A DNA stretch of 64,000 nucleotides from CAYQJS01 sp964417895 (GTDB lineage: Bacteria; Chloroflexota; UBA6077; SHYK01), in NCBI GenBank assembly GCA_964417895.1, contig CAYQJS010000031.1, positions 1 to 64,000 on the forward strand, read 5' to 3'. Below, in pieces: positions 59,836 through 64,000 of the stretch (its first letter is position 1; each line of letters opens with the position of its first letter). Below the pieces are notes generated by a model that worked only from the letters and a program-made list of their open reading frames with translations, had not been told where the DNA came from and searched no databases. Made by a program: the position numbers and the translations under genes.

Positions 59836-59977
59836 GTCATGCTGCGCGCCAGCGAAGCATGTCCCGGGAGATCCTTCGCTGCCGGCTCGGGATGACACCC
59901 GAAGGACCGCGGTCTGTCATGCTGAGCGCCAGCGAAGCATCTGCCGGCAGATCCTTCGCCCGCGGCTCAGGATGACA
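59836..59977. repeat. two tandem family A palindromes
   Basis: Copy one 59836-59897 (GTCATGCTGCGCGC ... CTCGGGATGACA), copy two 59915-59977 (TGTCATGCTGAGCGC ... CTCAGGATGACA), 17 bp apart. Both keep AGCGAAGCAT and GATCCTTCGC inside. Confidence 0.85.
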
Positions 59978-60088
59978 CCCGAGGACCGCTTGCCTCTCTA
60001 GCGCGCTGCTTCGATGAGATTGACGCCGCCGTTGGCGTTCGGCTAGCTTTGCTTGCGAAACGGGCTCAGCACACCCTCAGGAGGCCAG

Positions 60089-62515
60089 ATGCGCGAGCAC
60101 CTCTCTCCCGCCGTTCTCACCGAAGACGCCATTGCGGTCCTCGAGGTCCCAGAGGAGCGCGTCGACGGCGCGCTGAAGGTCAGCGGCCGGGCCCGCTACG
60201 TCAACGATGTGCGCGTGCCGGGCATGCTGTGGGCCGACTTCCTGATGAGCCCCCACCCGCATGCACGCATTGTGTCCATCGACACCACGGCCGCCAGGGC
60301 GGTGCCCGGTATCCACGCAGTGCTGACGGGGCAGGACATCGGGCCGCGGCTCTTCGGGCGCGCGCTGTACGACTGGCCGGTGCTCGCCTACGACCGGGTG
60401 CGGTTCGTCGGCGAGCGCGTTGTCGCCGTGGCGGGCGAGACGCGCGACGCCGTCGAGGAGGCGATCAGCCGCATCGACGTGGCCTACGAGGAGCTGCCGG
60501 CGGTGTTCGACGCTGAGGAAGCCGTGCGCCCCGATGCGCCGATTCTGCACCCCGACGCCGCTGCCTACTACAACAGCGCCGGCCGTCGGGTCGTGCCGCC
60601 GCACCTCAACATGCAGGGCTACTCATCGTCCCGCAAGGGCGACGAGGATATCGAGCGTATCTTTGCCAACGCGCACCTGGTCGTCGAGGATGTCTACTAC
60701 GGTCCCCGCCAGCATCAGGGCTACATCGAGCCCCACGGTTGCGCGGTGTGGTTCGACGAGAAAGGACGACTGCAAGTCGTCTCCACCAACAAGACGCCCT
60801 TTAGCCTTCGCGAGCAGCTCGGCCGAGTGCTGGAGATGCCGAGCGATCGCATCGTGGTGGACAGTCAGTTCATCGGCGGCGACTTCGGCGGCAAGGGCCT
60901 CTCCATCGAGGAGTTCCCCTGCGCCTTCCTGGCGCGTGCGACGGGGCGGCCCATCAAAGCGGTGATGACCTACACCGACGAGTTATCTGGCGGCGACCCC
61001 CAGCACTCGGCTAAGTACCACCTCCGGACTGCCATCAACCGCGAGGGCCGCATCGTCGCGCACGAATCGCACGCCTACCAGAACGGTGGGGCCTACGGTG
61101 GCGGGCGACCGAACGCACAGCAAAGCGCCCAGGGTGGGATGGGCTGTCTGGACGTATACAGCGTCCCCAACGCCCGTCTCGAGTCCTACATGGCCTACAC
61201 GAACCTTGTTCCCTCCGGGAACATGCGCGCGCCCGGCGCCTTCCACCGTGGGCACGCGGGCGAGGTGCACATCGACCACCTGGCCCGCGAGCTGGGGATG
61301 GACCCGCTGGAGCTTCGTTTGCGCAACTGCCTGCGCGAGGGCGATACGACGATCACCGGCGGGCACGTCAGTCGGCCGCGCGCAACCGAGGTACTGGAAA
61401 CCCTCCGCCGCGAGACGAGCTGGGGCCAGACTGCACGGCTGGGCCCCCTCACCCCAACCCTCTCCCCTTCGAGGGGAGAGGGGAAGTTGAGGGGACGCGG
61501 CATCGCGCTCCGCGATCGCCACGTCGGCGGCGGTAAGACGGAGATCCTGTTTCGCTTGCAGCCTGACTCGACGGTCGAGGCCCTCTACGGCACGCCCGAT
61601 CAGGGCGGTGGCTCCCACACGGTGCTGCAGCGGGTGGCGGCGGCAGCCCTGTCCGTCGATAGGAAGCGGGTGCGCGTCCGCTACGGCACGACCGCGGAGG
61701 CTCGGATGGATGCCGGGGCAGGCGGCAGCCGAACGACGACCATGGTGGGGCGCGCCGCGCTCGACGGCGCCACGATCTTGAAGGACAAGCTCGAAGACCT
61801 CGCGGCCGAGGTGATGGGCTGGCCCGCCGGCCAGGTGCAACTGGTGCACGACGAGTTCGTCGTGCGCAGTTCCGAGTTCCGAGCTCCGAGTGCCGAGGAG
61901 ATCGGTTCCCAGTTCCGGGTTCCGAGTTCCGCGTTTCCCTCGGAACCAGGAACTCGAAACTCGGAACTTCGTGCGCCGTTCGAGGAGGTGGCGGCCCGCA
62001 TCGCGGCGGGACCGGTAGTCGAAGCGGTCGGCGCCTACGACCCGAGCGAGCCCCACCCCGACGACGTCGGCGACGTGAACTTCTACGCGTACATGGTCGA
62101 GGTCGAGGTGGATACGGAAACCGGGCGGGTCACGCCCACCGACGTGGTCGCCGTCATCGACGTCGGGACGATCATCAACCCCGTCGCCCACCAGGGGCAA
62201 CTCGACGGCGGTTTCATCTACGGCCTCGGCCAGGCCATGACCGAGGAGCTCACCCACGAGGACGGCAAGATCAGAGAGCTGAGCCTGGGCGAGTACAAGC
62301 TGCCGACCCAGATGGACACGCCGCGGTTCCGCACGGTCCTGCTGTCACGCGATCCCGGCCCGGGCGCCTACGGCGCCAAGGCGGCCGGGGAGGTCACGAA
62401 CACTGCTGTCGGCGGCGCCATCGCCAACGCGATCTACGATGCCACCGGCGTGCGGATCATGGCGAGTCCGATCACCGCGGAACGCGTCCTGGAGGCGCTC
62501 ACAGCCGGGTCATGA
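60089..62515 (+). CDS. xanthine dehydrogenase / aldehyde oxidase family molybdopterin-binding subunit
   Basis: 808 aa; ATG 60089 follows AGGAGGCCAG. Large Mo-subunit: a/b hammerhead domain (RVDGALKVSGRARYVNDVRV), Mo-cofactor segments SQFIGGDFGGKG and GNMRAPGAFHRGHAG, and the catalytic glutamate in GAKAAGE near the C terminus. Hydroxylates a heterocycle or aldehyde. The usual FAD and [2Fe-2S] subunits are not adjacent, so it must use partners elsewhere. Two in-frame repeat segments: residues 452-468 (PTLSPSRGEGK) and about 593-629 (SSEFRAPSAEE..., RNSELRAP). ATGA overlap with the next gene. Confidence 0.92.
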   Translation: MREHLSPAVLTEDAIAVLEVPEERVDGALKVSGRARYVNDVRVPGMLWADFLMSPHPHARIVSIDTTAARAVPGIHAVLTGQDIGPRLFGRALYDWPVLAYDRVRFVGERVVAVAGETRDAVEEAISRIDVAYEELPAVFDAEEAVRPDAPILHPDAAAYYNSAGRRVVPPHLNMQGYSSSRKGDEDIERIFANAHLVVEDVYYGPRQHQGYIEPHGCAVWFDEKGRLQVVSTNKTPFSLREQLGRVLEMPSDRIVVDSQFIGGDFGGKGLSIEEFPCAFLARATGRPIKAVMTYTDELSGGDPQHSAKYHLRTAINREGRIVAHESHAYQNGGAYGGGRPNAQQSAQGGMGCLDVYSVPNARLESYMAYTNLVPSGNMRAPGAFHRGHAGEVHIDHLARELGMDPLELRLRNCLREGDTTITGGHVSRPRATEVLETLRRETSWGQTARLGPLTPTLSPSRGEGKLRGRGIALRDRHVGGGKTEILFRLQPDSTVEALYGTPDQGGGSHTVLQRVAAAALSVDRKRVRVRYGTTAEARMDAGAGGSRTTTMVGRAALDGATILKDKLEDLAAEVMGWPAGQVQLVHDEFVVRSSEFRAPSAEEIGSQFRVPSSAFPSEPGTRNSELRAPFEEVAARIAAGPVVEAVGAYDPSEPHPDDVGDVNFYAYMVEVEVDTETGRVTPTDVVAVIDVGTIINPVAHQGQLDGGFIYGLGQAMTEELTHEDGKIRELSLGEYKLPTQMDTPRFRTVLLSRDPGPGAYGAKAAGEVTNTAVGGAIANAIYDATGVRIMASPITAERVLEALTAGS
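61444..61492. repeat. CCCTCTCCCC palindrome inside the molybdenum hydroxylase gene
   Basis: CCCCTCACCCCAACCCTCTC then CCCTTCGAGGGGAGAGGGG, same family as intergenic copies, in frame, coding residues 452-468. Confidence 0.85.
61867..61975. repeat. GTTCCGAGTTCCG repeat inside the molybdenum hydroxylase gene
   Basis: Short units GTTCCGAGTTCCGAGCTCCG, GTTCCCAGTTCCGGGTTCCG and the inverted GGAACTCGAAACTCGGAAC form a mixed direct/inverted repeat of 109 bp, in frame, coding residues about 593-629. I did not see this family elsewhere in the window. Confidence 0.8.
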
Positions 62516-63531
62516 AATTCGATTACTACGTCCTGAACAGCTACGTGCCCGAAGTCGACGGCGACGGCCCTCAGCTCTATGCCAAGTGGATGGAGCAGGT
62601 CGTCCTGGCGGAGAAGCTGGGCTTCGCCTGCGCCTGGTTTACGGAGCACCACTTTCGCGCTTTCGGGGGAATGCTGCCCAGCCCGCAGCTGCTGATCGCC
62701 GCGCTCGCACAACGCACGACACAAATTCGGCTGGGCATCGCCGTGGTGATTCTGCCGTTCTACAACCCGGTGCGCATCGCCGAGGAGACCGCCGTACTCG
62801 ACATCCTGAGCGATGGACGCGTCGATGTCGGCGTGGGCCGCGGCATGGGGATCCAGTACTACGACGTGTTCGGCGCAGACCCTGCCACGGCCCAGGAGAA
62901 GCTGGAGGAGCAGGTCGATCTCCTCCGGACTGCCTGGGCGGGCGACGCCTTCTCCTGGAACGGCAAGTACTACCAGTGCCCCAACCCCATCACGCTCATG
63001 CCCAGGCCGGTGCAGCGGCCGCACCCTCCGCTCTGGATGCCGGTGAGCGGCGATCCTTCGCACGCTCGGTGGGTCGGCCGCCAGGGGATCAACTTGATGA
63101 CCCTCCCATGGAACCACCCCGACTTCACGACTCCACGCCGCGTCATCGACGAGTATCACTGTGGGCTGGAAGAGGCGGGCCATGCCCAGGATGGTCACGA
63201 AGTGATGGGCTACTTTCCGATCTACGTCGGCGAGACGCAGGAACGCGCGCGCGATGAGGCTGAAGAGTGCTGGAACAGGTGGCGCCGAATCAGCGCCGAG
63301 GCGCGAGGCACACCGGAGACGGTGCCGCTGACCTACGACCTGGCCGTCGAGAGCAGCAGGGCGATCCTCGGCGACCCGGAGATGTGCCGGCAGCACGTGA
63401 AGCGGATCATCGACGAAGTAGGCATGGACCGCCTCGCCCTGAAGTTCCATTTCGGCGGACTACCGCAGGAGCGGGTCCTGGCTTCCATGCGGCTGTTCGC
63501 CCAGGAGGTTGCCCCATGCTTCGCGTCATGA
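62512..63531 (+). CDS. LLM-class flavin-dependent oxidoreductase (luciferase-like)
   Basis: 339 aa. Luciferase-type TIM barrel: WFTEHHFRAFGG, LGIAVVILPFYNPVRIAEE and DVGVGRGM are family marks of FMN-dependent monooxygenases. No signal peptide. Start overlaps the hydroxylase stop by 4 bp (ATGA), so the two act together, probably hydroxylation followed by oxygenation of a heterocyclic or sulfur/nitrogen compound, with a reductase from elsewhere. 22 bp before the partial MmgE/PrpD gene. Confidence 0.92.
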   Translation: MKFDYYVLNSYVPEVDGDGPQLYAKWMEQVVLAEKLGFACAWFTEHHFRAFGGMLPSPQLLIAALAQRTTQIRLGIAVVILPFYNPVRIAEETAVLDILSDGRVDVGVGRGMGIQYYDVFGADPATAQEKLEEQVDLLRTAWAGDAFSWNGKYYQCPNPITLMPRPVQRPHPPLWMPVSGDPSHARWVGRQGINLMTLPWNHPDFTTPRRVIDEYHCGLEEAGHAQDGHEVMGYFPIYVGETQERARDEAEECWNRWRRISAEARGTPETVPLTYDLAVESSRAILGDPEMCRQHVKRIIDEVGMDRLALKFHFGGLPQERVLASMRLFAQEVAPCFAS

Positions 63532-63553
63532 CTGAGTCGGTGGAGCAACAACA

Positions 63554-64000
63554 ATGATCGAAAAAACACCCGCGGTTTCTCCTTTGATGCGCGACCTCGC
63601 CACCTACATGTCCGCCGCGCTCCGAAGGCCGCTACCCGCGCCGGTGCTGGAGAAGACCAGGCATCACGTCCTCGACACCATCGCCGCGATGGTGTCGGGC
63701 TCGCGGCTGCTGCCAGGCCGCAAGGCCATCGGCTACGTCAGGAGCCGGGGAGGAAGCGAGGAGGCTAGCGTCGTCGGATCTCGACTCGTAACGACGGCCG
63801 AGAACGCTGCCCTCGCCAACGGCATGTTGGCGCACGCCGACGAGACTGACGACTCCCACGCGCCGTCCCAGACGCACCCGGGCTGCGGCATCGTGCCGGC
63901 TGCGCTCGCGATGGCCGAGCGGGAGGGGCGCAACGGTATGGCCTTTCTGCGAGCCGTGGCGCTGGGCTATGACATAGGCTGCCGCCTCACGATGTCGCTC
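63554..64000 (+). CDS. MmgE/PrpD family protein, 5' part (runs off the window)
   Basis: First 149 codons; the end of the gene is outside the window. Sequence after the ATG (MIEKTPAVSPLMRDLATYMS) includes the family pattern LANGMLAHADETDDSHAPSQ and HPGCGIVPAALAMAEREGRN, matching the HxDETDDxH-like loop in MmgE/PrpD. Ribosome site GGTGGAGCAACAACA. Likely co-transcribed with the molybdenum hydroxylase and LLM genes. Confidence 0.88.
   Translation, partial: MIEKTPAVSPLMRDLATYMSAALRRPLPAPVLEKTRHHVLDTIAAMVSGSRLLPGRKAIGYVRSRGGSEEASVVGSRLVTTAENAALANGMLAHADETDDSHAPSQTHPGCGIVPAALAMAEREGRNGMAFLRAVALGYDIGCRLTMSL

Larger units (their letters stand above)
59688..60088. other. 401 bp divergent region filled with repeats
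   Basis: Between the [2Fe-2S] gene and the molybdenum hydroxylase gene. Holds a family E-like palindrome and two family A elements in tandem; only 60000-60088 is repeat-free and must hold the plus-strand promoter. No gene. Confidence 0.6.

Overview
The window is a 64 kb, GC-rich stretch of a bacterial chromosome (probably a metagenome-derived scaffold, because one run of 10 N sits at 41536-41545). It holds about 50 protein genes, no rRNA or tRNA that I can see, and no CRISPR array. The gene mix points to a Chloroflexota-like free-living heterotroph: very many lipoprotein solute-binding proteins, Rieske oxygenases, MmgE/PrpD proteins, LLM flavin oxidoreductases, a Uma2 nuclease, and several families of dispersed palindromic repeats. 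That assignment is inference from gene content, not a phylogenetic result.

Layout. 1-5.6 kb (minus): two tandem SBP_bac_5 lipoproteins followed by a thiolase-like/DUF35 pair. 6-9 kb (plus): alpha/beta hydrolase, two VOC proteins and an NAD-dependent epimerase-like protein. 9-11 kb: a secreted cysteine-containing protein with two Ig-like repeats. 11.1-12 kb: a two-domain VOC gene broken by two in-frame stops. 12-19 kb: SBP, metallo-beta-lactamase-fold protein, Rieske oxygenase, dihydroxyphthalate-decarboxylase-like protein, FAH-family hydrolase. 19-24.7 kb (plus): a tightly coupled set of a large transporter-like membrane protein, a Cache/HAMP receptor with no output domain, a MinD/ParA-like ATPase and a small winged-helix protein, followed by Uma2; this is the best candidate for an uncharacterised system. 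24.7-40 kb: five more SBP_bac_5 genes interspersed with a second Rieske oxygenase, thin [2Fe-2S] and OsmC-like proteins, MmgE/PrpD, an amidohydrolase and an alpha/beta hydrolase. 40-47 kb: isochorismatase-family hydrolase, a decayed RelE-type toxin with its antitoxin, the gap, and a complete BMP-family ABC importer operon with a second isochorismatase-family hydrolase. 47.5-50 kb: amidase and ornithine-cyclodeaminase family protein. 50-55 kb: an accessory patch with a DUF4062 protein, an unknown gene and an AbiEi/AbiEii type IV toxin-antitoxin pair, bracketed by a full LigB-type dioxygenase gene and a decayed copy of its 3' end. 56-64 kb: creatinase-like M24 protein, Gfo/Idh/MocA oxidoreductase, [2Fe-2S] protein, molybdopterin-binding xanthine/aldehyde oxidase subunit, LLM oxidoreductase and a partial MmgE/PrpD.

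How it fits together. Most genes look like parts of scavenging pathways for aromatic, amide or carbonyl compounds: lipoproteins bind a ligand outside the cell, hydrolases, oxygenases and lyases process it inside. Eight SBP_bac_5 lipoproteins occur with no dipeptide-type permease or ATPase in the window, so they must share a transporter encoded elsewhere or act as stand-alone binding proteins. A second theme is repeat invasion: at least four dispersed palindromic families fill the intergenic gaps, and several copies lie in-frame inside genes, including between the start codon and the lipoprotein signal of binding proteins.
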